Positions 7,195 to 14,902 of a stretch of DNA of 64,000 bases are shown one piece after another. Source of the DNA: Microcella daejeonensis (GTDB taxonomy: Bacteria; Actinomycetota; Actinomycetes; Actinomycetales; Microbacteriaceae); the NCBI RefSeq assembly GCF_026625045.1, contig NZ_CP113089.1:310001-374000 (forward strand). The letters run 5' to 3'. The notes beneath the pieces are model-generated. The model ran no database searches. It had not been told where the DNA came from and saw nothing but the letters and a program-made list of their open reading frames with translations. The translations under genes and the position numbers were made by a program. The stretch's first letter is position 1, and the number at the start of each line of letters is the position of its first letter.

Positions 7195-8601
7195 GTGTCG
7201 ACCTTCGGCTCCCTGAACATCGCCTACACCGGGCTCGTCGCCGCACGCCGCGGCCTCGACGTCACCGGCGCCAACATCGTGAACGCGGGCTCCGAGACCT
7301 ACACGCGCCAGCGCGTGACGGCCACGGCGCTCGACCCGCTCGCGCGAACGGGCCTGCTGCCCACCGGCACCGCGCTGCCACAGGGCGTCGATGCGGAGAC
7401 GATCGTGCGGCTCTCCGACTCGCTGCGCGATGCCCGCGTCGGCGACGCCAACGGCGCCCTCGGCACCGCGACGCGGCAGGCGCAGGCGCTCGGCGCGCTC
7501 GAGGCGCTCGTCGCCGAACCGGGCGACGACGGCCTCGGCGCCGCGCTCGACGCCTTCTGGACGGGCTGGCAGGACGTCGCCAACCAGCCGGGCGAGGCGG
7601 CCCCCGTCTCGGTGCTGCTCTCCCGCGCGCAGGCGGTCGTCGATCGGCTCGGCGGGATGCGCACGGGTGCCGAGGCGGAGTGGTCCGATGCGCGCAGCGC
7701 CCTCGAGGGCGTCGTGCGCACGGCCAATACCGACGCCGCCTCCCTCGCCGATCTGAACGAGCGCATCCGCACCGGCAGCGCGGCGGGCGCGAACGTCGGC
7801 ACGCTGCTCGACGAGCGCGACCGGCTCGCCGGTCAGCTCGCGGGCCTCATCGGCGGCACCGTGCGCCACCGCGAGGACGGCATGGTCGACGTCGTCGTCG
7901 ACGGCGACGCGATCGTGATGGGCACGACGGCCCGCGCGCTCTCCGTCTCGGGCGCCGCCGCCCTCGACGCGGCGGCGGGCTCGCCCGTCGCGCTCGAGTG
8001 GAGCCACCGCCCGGGCATCCCCCTCTCGATGTCGCGCGGCGAGGCCGCGGGTCTGCTCAGCGCTCTCGCCCCCACCGGCGCGCTCGCCTCCTTCGCCACG
8101 GCGCTCGATGCGGTCGCGAGCGACCTCGCCGCGGCCGTCAACACGGCGCACGCCGCCGGGGCGACGCCCGACGGCAGCACGGGGCTGGCGTTCTTCGCGG
8201 TCGCCGCGGGCGCTCCGCCGGCGCGCGGTCTGAGCATCCTGGCCACCGGCGTCGACCAGGTCGCCACCGGCGCGGTCGGAGCGGGCGCCGCCGACGGCAG
8301 CGTCGCCGACGCGATCTCGCAGCTCGGCTCGGCCCCCGGCGGCCCCGACGGCGCGTGGTCGACCCTCGTCGCCGACCTCGGCGCGCAGAGCAGGTCGGCG
8401 CTCGATCGCCTGGAGCGCACGACCGCGACCGCCGTCATGGCCGTCGATGCGCAGCGCTCGCAGGCCGGCGTCTCGCTCGACGAGGAGAACATCGCCCTCA
8501 TCGGCTACCAGCAGTCGTACCAGGCGGCCGCGCGGGTGCTCACGACGATCGACGAGATGCTCGACGTGCTCATCAACCGCACGGGGGTGGTCGGCCGATG
8601 A
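7195..8601 (+). CDS. flgK: Hook-filament junction protein FlgK
   Basis: A 468-residue HAP1 protein joining hook and filament. The N-terminal axial motif is clear (LNIAYTGLVAARRGLDVTGA, residues 6-25), and the C-terminal helix carries the family ending (SLDEENIALIGYQQSYQAAA, about residues 424-443). The middle part has the expected LAEPGDDGLGAALDAFWTGW segment (about residues 104-124). The start is GTG 7195, 24 bases after flgN. The stop overlaps the flgL start as ATGA. Confidence 0.93.
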   Translation: MSTFGSLNIAYTGLVAARRGLDVTGANIVNAGSETYTRQRVTATALDPLARTGLLPTGTALPQGVDAETIVRLSDSLRDARVGDANGALGTATRQAQALGALEALVAEPGDDGLGAALDAFWTGWQDVANQPGEAAPVSVLLSRAQAVVDRLGGMRTGAEAEWSDARSALEGVVRTANTDAASLADLNERIRTGSAAGANVGTLLDERDRLAGQLAGLIGGTVRHREDGMVDVVVDGDAIVMGTTARALSVSGAAALDAAAGSPVALEWSHRPGIPLSMSRGEAAGLLSALAPTGALASFATALDAVASDLAAAVNTAHAAGATPDGSTGLAFFAVAAGAPPARGLSILATGVDQVATGAVGAGAADGSVADAISQLGSAPGGPDGAWSTLVADLGAQSRSALDRLERTTATAVMAVDAQRSQAGVSLDEENIALIGYQQSYQAAARVLTTIDEMLDVLINRTGVVGR

Positions 8602-9485
8602 TGGTCACGCGCTCCACCCAGCTCACCCTCGCCGGCGCCGCCAACCGCAGCCTGCAGACCGCCATGACCGAGCTCGCCCGCCTGCAGGATCAGGCGTCGA
8701 GCCAGCGGGCCATCACCCGGCCGAGCGACGATCCGCGCGCGACCGCCGAGGCGCTCGCGGTGCGCAGCGAGCAGCGATCGGTGGCGCAGTTCCAGCGCAA
8801 CGCCGATAACGCGCAGGGCTGGCTGACCACGGTCGACCGCGCTCTCGGCACCGCCGGCTCGGTGCTGCAACGCGCCCGCGACCTCGCGGTGCAGGGCGCG
8901 AACGACGGCGCCCTCTCCCCCGCGGCGCGCGAGGGCCTGGCGGCCGAGTTCGAGGGCCTGCGCGACGACCTGCTGACCCAGGCCAACACGGCCTACCTGG
9001 GGCGCTCGGTGTTCGCCGGCGACTCCGCGGCGGCCCTCGCGGTCGATGCCGCCTACACCTTCACCGGCTCGGGAACGGCGCCGGTGACCCGACGAGTGGA
9101 TGAGGGGCGGAGCGTGCGCGTCGACGCCGATGGAGCGAGCATCTTCGGGCAGGGGGCCGCGTCGACCTTCGCGCTGCTCGACGCCATCGCCGCCGATCTG
9201 CGGGCGGGAATCCCCATCCGCGATCGCATCGAGGAGGTGGATGCCCGGCTCACCTCCGTCGTCACCGCCCACGCCGAGATCGGCAGCCGCCAGACGCAGC
9301 TCGACCGCACGGTCACGAACCTCGCGAGCCGCGCCGTGGCCATCGAGACCCAGCGCAGCGCGGTCGAGGACGTCGACCTCGCGAAGGTCATCCTCGACCT
9401 GACCGTGCAGAGCACGGTGTACCAGTCGGCGCTCGCGGTCACCGCGCGCGTGCTGCCCCCGACCCTGATGGAGTTCCTGCGATGA
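8598..9485 (+). CDS. flgL: Hook-filament junction protein FlgL
   Basis: A 295-residue HAP3 protein, related to flagellin and placed between FlgK and the filament. The N-terminal helix (LQTAMTELARLQDQASSQR) and the following SDDPRATAEALAVR motif are typical. The C-terminal flagellin-like helix (TVYQSALAVTARVLPPTLME) closes the protein. The ATG at 8598 overlaps the flgK stop by four bases; a second ATG follows immediately. Its own stop overlaps the fliW start by four bases. Confidence 0.93.
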   Translation: MMVTRSTQLTLAGAANRSLQTAMTELARLQDQASSQRAITRPSDDPRATAEALAVRSEQRSVAQFQRNADNAQGWLTTVDRALGTAGSVLQRARDLAVQGANDGALSPAAREGLAAEFEGLRDDLLTQANTAYLGRSVFAGDSAAALAVDAAYTFTGSGTAPVTRRVDEGRSVRVDADGASIFGQGAASTFALLDAIAADLRAGIPIRDRIEEVDARLTSVVTAHAEIGSRQTQLDRTVTNLASRAVAIETQRSAVEDVDLAKVILDLTVQSTVYQSALAVTARVLPPTLMEFLR

Positions 9486-9898
9486 CGATGACCGCCCCCG
9501 CCTCGACCGCCCCCGCCCTGCCCGAGCGGGTCGCGCTGCGGTTCACCTCGCCGCTGCTGGGCCTGCCCGGCGCGACCGCGTACGACCTCGTGGTCGTGCC
9601 CGACGGGGTGGGCCTGTTCTCGCTCGAATCGGGCGGCACCCGCCTCTTCCTCGTCGACCCCGTGCACTACGTCGACGACTACCGTCCGCGCCTCACCGCC
9701 GAGCAGCGCGCGGCGATCGGCATCGACACCGATGCGGATGCTCTGCTGCTCGTCGTGGTCGCCCCCGACGTCGACGGCCCGACGGCGAACCTGCTCGCGC
9801 CGATCGTCATCGCCGGCGACGGCCGCGCGAGCCAGGTGCTGCTCGACGATCAGGAGATGCCCGTGCGGGCGCCCCTGCGTCCGAGCGTCAGCGGCTGA
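9482..9898 (+). CDS. fliW: Flagellar assembly factor FliW
   Basis: A 138-residue FliW. In other bacteria FliW binds both flagellin and CsrA, so that free flagellin releases FliW to antagonise CsrA on the flagellin message. Family features are the segment LGLPGATAYDLVV near residues 25-37, FLVDPVHYVDDYRP near residue 58, and the C-terminal TANLLAPIVIA pattern. The four-base overlap with flgL shows operon membership. The csrA gene that usually follows fliW is not here; the next gene is a CsoR-like repressor on the other strand. Confidence 0.93.
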   Translation: MTMTAPASTAPALPERVALRFTSPLLGLPGATAYDLVVVPDGVGLFSLESGGTRLFLVDPVHYVDDYRPRLTAEQRAAIGIDTDADALLLVVVAPDVDGPTANLLAPIVIAGDGRASQVLLDDQEMPVRAPLRPSVSG

Positions 9899-9910
9899 CC
9901 CGTCGCCGAT

Positions 9911-9927
9911 CGGCGGCGTCGCCGCCG
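9911..9927. terminator. Possible terminator between fliW and the CsoR-like gene
   Basis: CGGCGGCGTCGCCGCCG is a perfect short palindrome 12 bases after fliW, between convergent genes. The effective loop is small and there is no T-run, so the call is tentative. The remaining bases of this gap hold no gene. Confidence 0.3.
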
Positions 9928-9956
9928 CCGCCGCCCGTCGTCCATCCCGGCAGGGC

Positions 9957-10238
9957 TCAGCGGCCCCGGTTGTTCTCGAGCTCGAAGACGCTGAGCAGCT
10001 CGGCCACGGCGCGCTCGCGCGCGTCGCCGCCCTCGTCGAACATGTCGGTCACGTGCGTGCGCAGGTGGTTCTCGACGAGCAGCTTGTTGAGGCTGCGCAG
10101 GCTCTTCTGAATGGCGAGCGACTGCGTGATGATGTCGACGCAGTAATCGTCGTTCTCGACCATCTTCTCGATGCCCCGCATCTGGCCCTGCAGGATGCGC
10201 GTGCGGTGCAGCGCCCGCTTCTTGATGTCGTCGATCAT
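9957..10238 (-). CDS. CsoR/FrmR-family metal-sensing repressor (C-H-H ligand set)
   Basis: A 93-residue DUF156 protein, a small all-helical repressor that acts as a tetramer. The family core is obvious (RILQGQMRGIEKMVEND, residues 14-30; DYCVDIITQSLAIQKSL, residues 31-47). At the three sensor positions of Cu(I)-sensing CsoR (Cys-His-Cys) this protein has Cys33, His58 and His62, so the third ligand is His. It may therefore sense a metal other than copper. The ATG is at 10238, and directly upstream is a 17-bp palindrome of the CsoR operator type, implying self-regulation and control of the divergent hydrolase gene. Confidence 0.88.
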   Translation of the reverse strand: MIDDIKKRALHRTRILQGQMRGIEKMVENDDYCVDIITQSLAIQKSLRSLNKLLVENHLRTHVTDMFDEGGDARERAVAELLSVFELENNRGR

Positions 10239-10247
10239 CCGGCCATC

Positions 10248-10264
10248 ATACCCCCTGGGGGTAT
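10248..10264. promoter_or_regulatory. CsoR-type operator palindrome
   Basis: ATACCCCCTGGGGGTAT is a perfect 17-bp palindrome between the divergent repressor and hydrolase genes, ten bases from the repressor start. CsoR-family operators are G-tract inverted repeats of this form. It can cover promoters in both directions. Confidence 0.8.
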
Positions 10265-10307
10265 TTTACACCAGATCTCCCGCGGTCTGCTCCCCTACAG
10301 TGTGCCC

Positions 10308-10943
10308 ATGATCGTCACGAAGCGCGAGCACGCCTGCCTTGTCCTCCAGAACGAGGGCTCGACCCTCGTCATCGACCCCGGGGTCTTCACGGCCCCCTTC
10401 GAGGTCGAGAACCTCGTCGCCATCGTCATCACGCACGAGCACCCCGACCACGTCACGGCCGAGCACCTCGACCGACTGCTGGCCGCCGCGCCGGGCACCC
10501 TCCTCTACGCCCCGGCGGGCGTGGCGGCGGCGATGCCCGGGTACCTCTGGCACACCGTCAGCGCCGGCGAGCTCCGCACCGTCCCCGGCTTCTCGCTCCG
10601 ATTCACCGGCGGCGAGCACGCCACGATCCACTCCTCGATCGCTCCGATCGACAACGTCGGCGTCATGGTGAACGATCAGCTGTACTACCCCGGCGACTCG
10701 TTCGCCGACCCGGATGCACCGGTGCACACCCTCGCGGTGCCCGCGAGCGCTCCCTGGCTCAAGGTGGGCGAGGTCATGGACTTCGTCGGCGCGGTGAAGC
10801 CCCACCAGGCCTTCCCGACGCACGAGCTCGTCAACTCCGAGGCGGGGCAGGCCATGACCAACGGGCGCATCGAGAGCGTGCAGGCGCAGCACGGCGGCAG
10901 CTTCGTCGCCCTCGCGCCGGGCGAGTCGCTCGACCTGGGCTGA
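10308..10943 (+). CDS. Metallo-beta-lactamase-fold hydrolase
   Basis: A 211-residue MBL-fold enzyme. The zinc-binding HxHxDH motif is present (ITHEHPDHVTAEH, about residues 44-56), with later ligands in GGEHATIHS, YYPGDSF and FPTHE. The N terminus (MIVTKREHACLVLQNEGSTL) resembles UPF0173-type and related metal-dependent hydrolases that lack a lactamase role. It is divergent from the CsoR-like repressor and probably under its operator, which suggests a function tied to metal or sulfur stress. The substrate cannot be read from sequence. Confidence 0.85.
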   Translation: MIVTKREHACLVLQNEGSTLVIDPGVFTAPFEVENLVAIVITHEHPDHVTAEHLDRLLAAAPGTLLYAPAGVAAAMPGYLWHTVSAGELRTVPGFSLRFTGGEHATIHSSIAPIDNVGVMVNDQLYYPGDSFADPDAPVHTLAVPASAPWLKVGEVMDFVGAVKPHQAFPTHELVNSEAGQAMTNGRIESVQAQHGGSFVALAPGESLDLG

Positions 10944-10955
10944 GCGGCGGGGGCG

Positions 10956-11927
10956 CTAGCTCCGGCGCTCGGGGTCGAGCGCGACGGCGCCTCGGCGCAG
11001 CACGACGAGCGCGGCCACGAGAGCCGCGACGGCGATGGTCGCGCCCGCGGCGAGGGTCGAAGCATCCGGCTGCACGATCGACTGGCCGCGCAGGGCCTGC
11101 ACCGTCACGAGCGCGGTCGCCGCGAGCCAGGCGCCGGCGCCGGTGAGCACGAGCCCGCGGCGCACCGCGACGTCGCGCAGCACCGCCGTGCGACGCGCCA
11201 TCAGCTCGAGACCGAGCGCGAGCAGCGGGATCGCCTGCAGCGCGTGCGTGCCGACGAAGTGCGGGATGCGTAGATCGCCGGCGACGGTGCTCCAGCCCAG
11301 CAGCGGGATGCCCGGCCCGCCGTCGGCCGCGCCCACCGCGTGCGCCCCGGCCACGCCCTGGAAGTCGCTCAGCTGCGCCGCCGTCGGGCCCGTCATGAGG
11401 AACCCGAGCGCGAGGCCGATGAGCGAGATCACGACGCCCGCGCGCAGGGCGGTGGTGCGGGCGCGGTCGGCGCCGGGGTTGCGCCACAGGGCGATGCCCG
11501 CGAGCAGGGTCGCGACCCACAGCGTCGTGATCGCGAACGCCATGATCGCCCAGGCCGTCGTCGCCAGCGGGGTGTCGACCATGAAGTGGCTGCGCAGGCC
11601 GACGGCCGCGAAGCCGACGATGATGACGAGCTCGGCGGCGAGGGTCGCCGTGATGATCGTGCCGGCCCACCACGCCGCGCGGCGCCACCGCGTGGACTGG
11701 CCGATGATCCACGACCAGGTCGCCGCGTAGAGCACGCCCGAGAGCAGGAACTTCAGCGGCTTCTCCCACACCCCGACCCCCAGCAGCTGCCGGTCGTCGA
11801 CGACGGCCGCGATCGCGACGGGCACGACGGCGACGGCGAGCACCGCGGCGAGCCCGAGCAGGGGCCGGTGCCAGCGCAGCGGCGGCAGAGCCGTGCGCGG
11901 TGCGGGGGCGAGGGTGTCGGTCAGCAT
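10956..11927 (-). CDS. Integral membrane protein of unknown function, co-operonic with merR
   Basis: A 323-residue protein with about eight predicted membrane helices, for example LLGLAAVLAVAVVPVAIAAV (residues 28-47) and AGVVISLIGLALGFLM (mid-protein). I do not recognise a named family with confidence. Its ATG overlaps the end of the upstream MerR-type gene by seven bases, so the two are translated together and the regulator probably controls it. The segment DTPLATTAWAIMAF and several tryptophans near membrane edges are visible but give no function. Confidence 0.78.
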   Translation of the reverse strand: MLTDTLAPAPRTALPPLRWHRPLLGLAAVLAVAVVPVAIAAVVDDRQLLGVGVWEKPLKFLLSGVLYAATWSWIIGQSTRWRRAAWWAGTIITATLAAELVIIVGFAAVGLRSHFMVDTPLATTAWAIMAFAITTLWVATLLAGIALWRNPGADRARTTALRAGVVISLIGLALGFLMTGPTAAQLSDFQGVAGAHAVGAADGGPGIPLLGWSTVAGDLRIPHFVGTHALQAIPLLALGLELMARRTAVLRDVAVRRGLVLTGAGAWLAATALVTVQALRGQSIVQPDASTLAAGATIAVAALVAALVVLRRGAVALDPERRS

Positions 11928-12628
11928 GATTCCTCCGGATCGGCGGCGAGCGATGCGGGCGGGGCCGAGAAGCGCCGCTGGGATTCGGACTCCTGCGCGA
12001 TGCGCCGCAGCCCCGCGAGCAGGCCGTCGCCGAGCACCGTGCCGATGACGACCACGTCGGTCATCGCGGTGACGCTCCCGGCGCCGGAGACCGCGGCGAG
12101 GTCGGCCCGCGCGACCGTGTCGGCCGCGTCGGCGTAGGCGCCGACGGTGGCGAGCAGGTCGTCGCGGCCGAGCTGCGCGTAGGCGTCGAGCACGCGCGCG
12201 GCCATGGCGAGCCCGGGGTTGCCGGCGTGCACGTGCCAGCCGCGGCGGGCGCAGAGCTCGGCGATGATCCGGGCGCCGGGGCCATCGGCCGCCTCGGGCT
12301 CGGCGGTGCCGTCGCCGTCCGCGGCGGCGGGCTCGGGATGCGCGAGCGCCGCCGGCATGGTCACCGCGCGCTGCGCGACGCCGAAGAGGGAGTTCAGGGG
12401 CATCCCCCCGTCGTCGAGGGCGGCGATGACGCGCTGCGCGCTCGCCGTGCTGAGGCCGGCGATCTCGACCATCGCCCGCACCAGCCGCACGCGCGCGACG
12501 TGGCTCTCGTCGTAGCGGGCCTGATTGGGGCTCGTCGTCTCGCCGGCGTGCAGCAGCCCCTCGCGCCGGTAGAACTTCAGCGTCGGGACGGCGACGCCGG
12601 TGGCGGTGCTCAGCTCGGACATCCTCAT
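11921..12628 (-). CDS. MerR-family transcriptional regulator
   Basis: A 235-residue regulator. The N-terminal winged helix-turn-helix is typical of MerR (MRMSELSTATGVAVPTLKFY, then RREGLL, residues 1-26), followed by the dimerisation helix (HVARVRLVRAMVEIAGLS, about residues 43-60). The C-terminal 150 residues are an effector part without the cysteine pattern of metal-sensing MerR proteins. It has TetR-C-like helical character, and the ligand is unknown. Two adjoining palindromes upstream of the start are the probable operator. It is coupled to the downstream membrane-protein gene. Confidence 0.85.
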   Translation of the reverse strand: MRMSELSTATGVAVPTLKFYRREGLLHAGETTSPNQARYDESHVARVRLVRAMVEIAGLSTASAQRVIAALDDGGMPLNSLFGVAQRAVTMPAALAHPEPAAADGDGTAEPEAADGPGARIIAELCARRGWHVHAGNPGLAMAARVLDAYAQLGRDDLLATVGAYADAADTVARADLAAVSGAGSVTAMTDVVVIGTVLGDGLLAGLRRIAQESESQRRFSAPPASLAADPEESC

Positions 12629-12631
12629 GTT

Positions 12632-12654
12632 GGATACTGTAACTATCCGATAGT
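12632..12654. promoter_or_regulatory. Overlapping palindromes upstream of merR
   Basis: GGATACTGTAACTATCC (12632-12648) is a 5-bp inverted repeat with a 7-base centre, and it overlaps ACTATCCGATAGT (12642-12654), a perfect 13-bp palindrome. They sit 4-26 bases before the MerR-type start codon, the expected place for an autoregulatory site. Confidence 0.6.
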
Positions 12655-12723
12655 GCTCTTGTCTATATGATCCGGCGCAGCGCGTCGCACGCGCGATCGA
12701 GGGTCGCGAAACCGGTTCCGCCG

Positions 12724-13563
12724 TCAGACGAGCTCCTCGGCGACTCGTGCGCGGGCCTGCCGGCGCAGCACCGTCGCCGCCAGCGCGAAGAACTGCCTCA
12801 CCTCCGGCTCACGACGATCGGCGGCGATCGCGAGGCAGGTCTCCACCAGTGTCGCGTCGGTCACCGCCCGATACACGAGATCGGGACGCGAGTAGAGCCG
12901 GGCGACGCTGCGCGGCACCATGGCGATGCCATGACCGGAGGCGATGAGCTCGAACTTCTCCTCCACCGATGAGGTGCGCCGGGCGTGCGTATCGAGCACG
13001 GGCTCGGCGAGCAGATCGGCGACGACGAGCGATTCGCGCCGGGCGAGCGGATGCGTCAGGGGCAGGCAGGCCACCTTCCGCTCCGCTCCGATCGACGCGA
13101 CGTCGAGACCGCCGTCGTCGAAGGGGCGCCGGAGGAATCCCGCATCCGCACGTCCGTCGCGGAGCGGTGCATCCTGCTCCCACCAGTCGACCCGCAGCAG
13201 CTCGAGCTCGATCGACGGATGCCGAGCCTCGTGCGCGCGGACCGCGTCCGAGACCTGCAGCCCCGGCGCGAAGGCCAGGATGATCCGCTGCGCGCCCCGA
13301 TCGAGCTGGAGCGCCCGGCGCACCGTGGCGTCCGCGAGGGAGAACAGCGACAGCGCGTCGGCCGCGAGCTGCTCGCCCGCGGGCGTGAGGTGCACGCTGC
13401 GCGTCGTACGCAGGAGCAGAGCGCACCCGAGATCGTCCTCGAGCGCACGGATCTGCCGGCTGAGAACGGGCTGCGCGATGTGCAGCTCCCCCGCGGCGCG
13501 CCCGAAGTGCTGATGCCGGGCGAGCGCCACGAAGTACCGGAGCTTGCGCAGATCGAGATCCAT
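12724..13563 (-). CDS. LysR-family transcriptional regulator
   Basis: A 279-residue LysR-type regulator. The N-terminal helix-turn-helix is canonical (LRYFVALARHQHFGRAAGEL, residues 8-27; QPVLSRQIRALEDDLGC, residues 31-47), followed by a co-inducer domain (residues 90-279). It is divergent from the NAD(P)H-binding protein gene, with two nested inverted repeats between them, the usual LysR control layout. The C terminus (LRRQARARVAEELV) is slightly shorter than in many relatives. The inducer is unknown. Confidence 0.9.
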   Translation of the reverse strand: MDLDLRKLRYFVALARHQHFGRAAGELHIAQPVLSRQIRALEDDLGCALLLRTTRSVHLTPAGEQLAADALSLFSLADATVRRALQLDRGAQRIILAFAPGLQVSDAVRAHEARHPSIELELLRVDWWEQDAPLRDGRADAGFLRRPFDDGGLDVASIGAERKVACLPLTHPLARRESLVVADLLAEPVLDTHARRTSSVEEKFELIASGHGIAMVPRSVARLYSRPDLVYRAVTDATLVETCLAIAADRREPEVRQFFALAATVLRRQARARVAEELV

Positions 13564-13565
13564 AC

Positions 13566-13608
13566 CCGAACGGTATCAAAATACCCCAAAGGGTATTGGA
13601 CCGTTCGG
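13566..13608. promoter_or_regulatory. Nested inverted repeats between lysR and the NmrA-type gene
   Basis: An outer repeat CCGAACGGT (13566-13574) matches ACCGTTCGG (13600-13608), and an inner repeat AATACCC (13580-13586) matches GGGTATT (13591-13597). Both are perfect and share one centre. The pair fills most of the 69-bp divergent gap and probably includes the LysR recognition and activation sites. Confidence 0.7.
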
Positions 13609-13632
13609 CGGCGAGGGCCGCAGGGTGGAGAC

Positions 13633-14529
13633 ATGATCATCATCACCACTCCCACCGGCGCCATCGGCAGCCAGGTGCTCCATCAGCTTCTCACCGACCC
13701 CTCCGCCACGAGCGAGGCGATCCGCGTCATCGTGCGCGACCCCGACTCGCTCGCGCCGTCCATCCGCGACCGCGTCGAGGTCGTCACCGGATCGCACGGC
13801 GACCGTGCGGTGGTCGAGCGAGCCTTCGCCGGCGCCGACGCGGTGTTCTGGCTCGTGCCCCCGGATCCGCATGCGGCGACGCTCGAGGAGGCGTACTCGG
13901 GATTCAGCCGCGCGGCCGTGGAGGCGTTCACCACCCACGGCATCAGCCACGTCGTCGGCGTCTCCGCGCTCGGCCGCGGCACCCCTCAGGCGACCCGCGC
14001 GGGACTCGTCACCGCCTCGCTCGCCATGGACGACCTGATCTCCCGCAGCGGGGTCGCCTACCGCGCACTCGCCTGCGCCTCGTTCATGGACAATCTGATG
14101 CGTCAGCTGCCGTCGATCCGCGACCACGGGTCGGTGACCGACACGCTGGACCCCGACCGCCGGTGGCCGGCCGTCGCCACCCGCGACATCGCGACGACCG
14201 CGGCCGGCCTGCTGCTCGATCGCGACTGGACGGGGAGCTCGGCGATCCCGGTGGTGGGTCCGGAGGACCTCTCCCCCACCGAGATGGCCGCCATCATGTC
14301 CGAGGTCCTCGGCAGGCCCGTCCGCTACCAGCAGCGGACGCTCGAGGCCTACGCCGGATCGCTGGCGGGGTTCGGTCTGGGGAGCGCCTTCGTGGAGGGC
14401 ATGGTCGACATGATGCGCGCGAAGGACTCCGGTCTCGATGCAGGACCGCATCGGGACTCGACCGCCCCCGGGGCGACCGCGTTCAGGACCTGGTGCGAGA
14501 TCGTGCTCAAGCCGGCCGTCGACGCGTGA
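13633..14529 (+). CDS. NmrA-type NAD(P)H-binding protein
   Basis: A 298-residue atypical short-chain dehydrogenase with the nucleotide motif at the N terminus (MIIITTPTGAIGSQVLHQLL). It resembles NmrA/YtfG-type proteins such as NAD(P)H:quinone oxidoreductase 2, which sense or reduce quinones. The usual catalytic Tyr-x-x-x-Lys is not obvious, so a redox-sensing role is as likely as catalysis. The start ATG 13633 has GGTGGAG just upstream. It is probably regulated by the divergent LysR protein. A strong bidirectional hairpin follows the gene. Confidence 0.82.
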   Translation: MIIITTPTGAIGSQVLHQLLTDPSATSEAIRVIVRDPDSLAPSIRDRVEVVTGSHGDRAVVERAFAGADAVFWLVPPDPHAATLEEAYSGFSRAAVEAFTTHGISHVVGVSALGRGTPQATRAGLVTASLAMDDLISRSGVAYRALACASFMDNLMRQLPSIRDHGSVTDTLDPDRRWPAVATRDIATTAAGLLLDRDWTGSSAIPVVGPEDLSPTEMAAIMSEVLGRPVRYQQRTLEAYAGSLAGFGLGSAFVEGMVDMMRAKDSGLDAGPHRDSTAPGATAFRTWCEIVLKPAVDA

Positions 14530-14617
14530 GCGCCGACCCGCGATGAGCGCCGCGGCCCAGGCCGCGGACCGGGTATGACCCACGTCCCGGGTTGCGCCCA
14601 GTCATGACGAGCCCATT

Positions 14618-14655
14618 CATGACGAAAGGCCCGCGTCAGCGGGCCTTTCGTCATG
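14618..14655. terminator. Bidirectional terminator between NmrA-type gene and tRNA-Gln
   Basis: A perfect 17-bp inverted repeat (CATGACGAAAGGCCCGC and its complement) with loop GTCA. The CTTTCGT side gives a short T-rich stretch in both directions. It ends both the rightward NmrA-type gene and the leftward tRNA gene. Confidence 0.88.
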
Positions 14656-14682
14656 GCCGGCCGGAGCGGGCCTCGCGAAGAG

Positions 14683-14754
14683 CTGGGGTACCTGGACTCG
14701 AACCAAGAACAACTGAACCAGAATCAGCCGTGTTGCCAATTACACCATACCCCA
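14683..14754 (-). tRNA. tRNA-Gln (anticodon CTG)
   Basis: A 72-base cloverleaf on the minus strand. The acceptor TGGGGTA pairs with TACCCCA and the discriminator is G. The anticodon stem GCTGA/TCAGT encloses loop TTCTGGT with anticodon CTG. The T-arm carries GGTTCGAGTCC. CCA is not encoded. A strong hairpin lies about 30 bases downstream. Confidence 0.93.
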
Positions 14755-14902
14755 CCGGGTCGGCCGAGGGCCGATCCGATCGGCTCACCCGCAGGTGAAC
14801 CGAGTAGCAAGATTACCCTACCCGCGGGGCGCGCACGAACCACCGACCCGTCCAGCCGTGGCACGCGGCGGGGGTCGAGCCGCCGCCCGGTACGGTGGAT
14901 CC

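Noticed and set aside
9899..9956. csrA after fliW
   Set aside because: Only 58 bases lie before the CsoR-like gene; no 60-80 residue frame fits.
10308..10943. Beta-lactamase resistance gene
   Set aside because: The HxHxDH fold is shared by many hydrolases; the overall sequence and CsoR-type context do not indicate lactamase activity.
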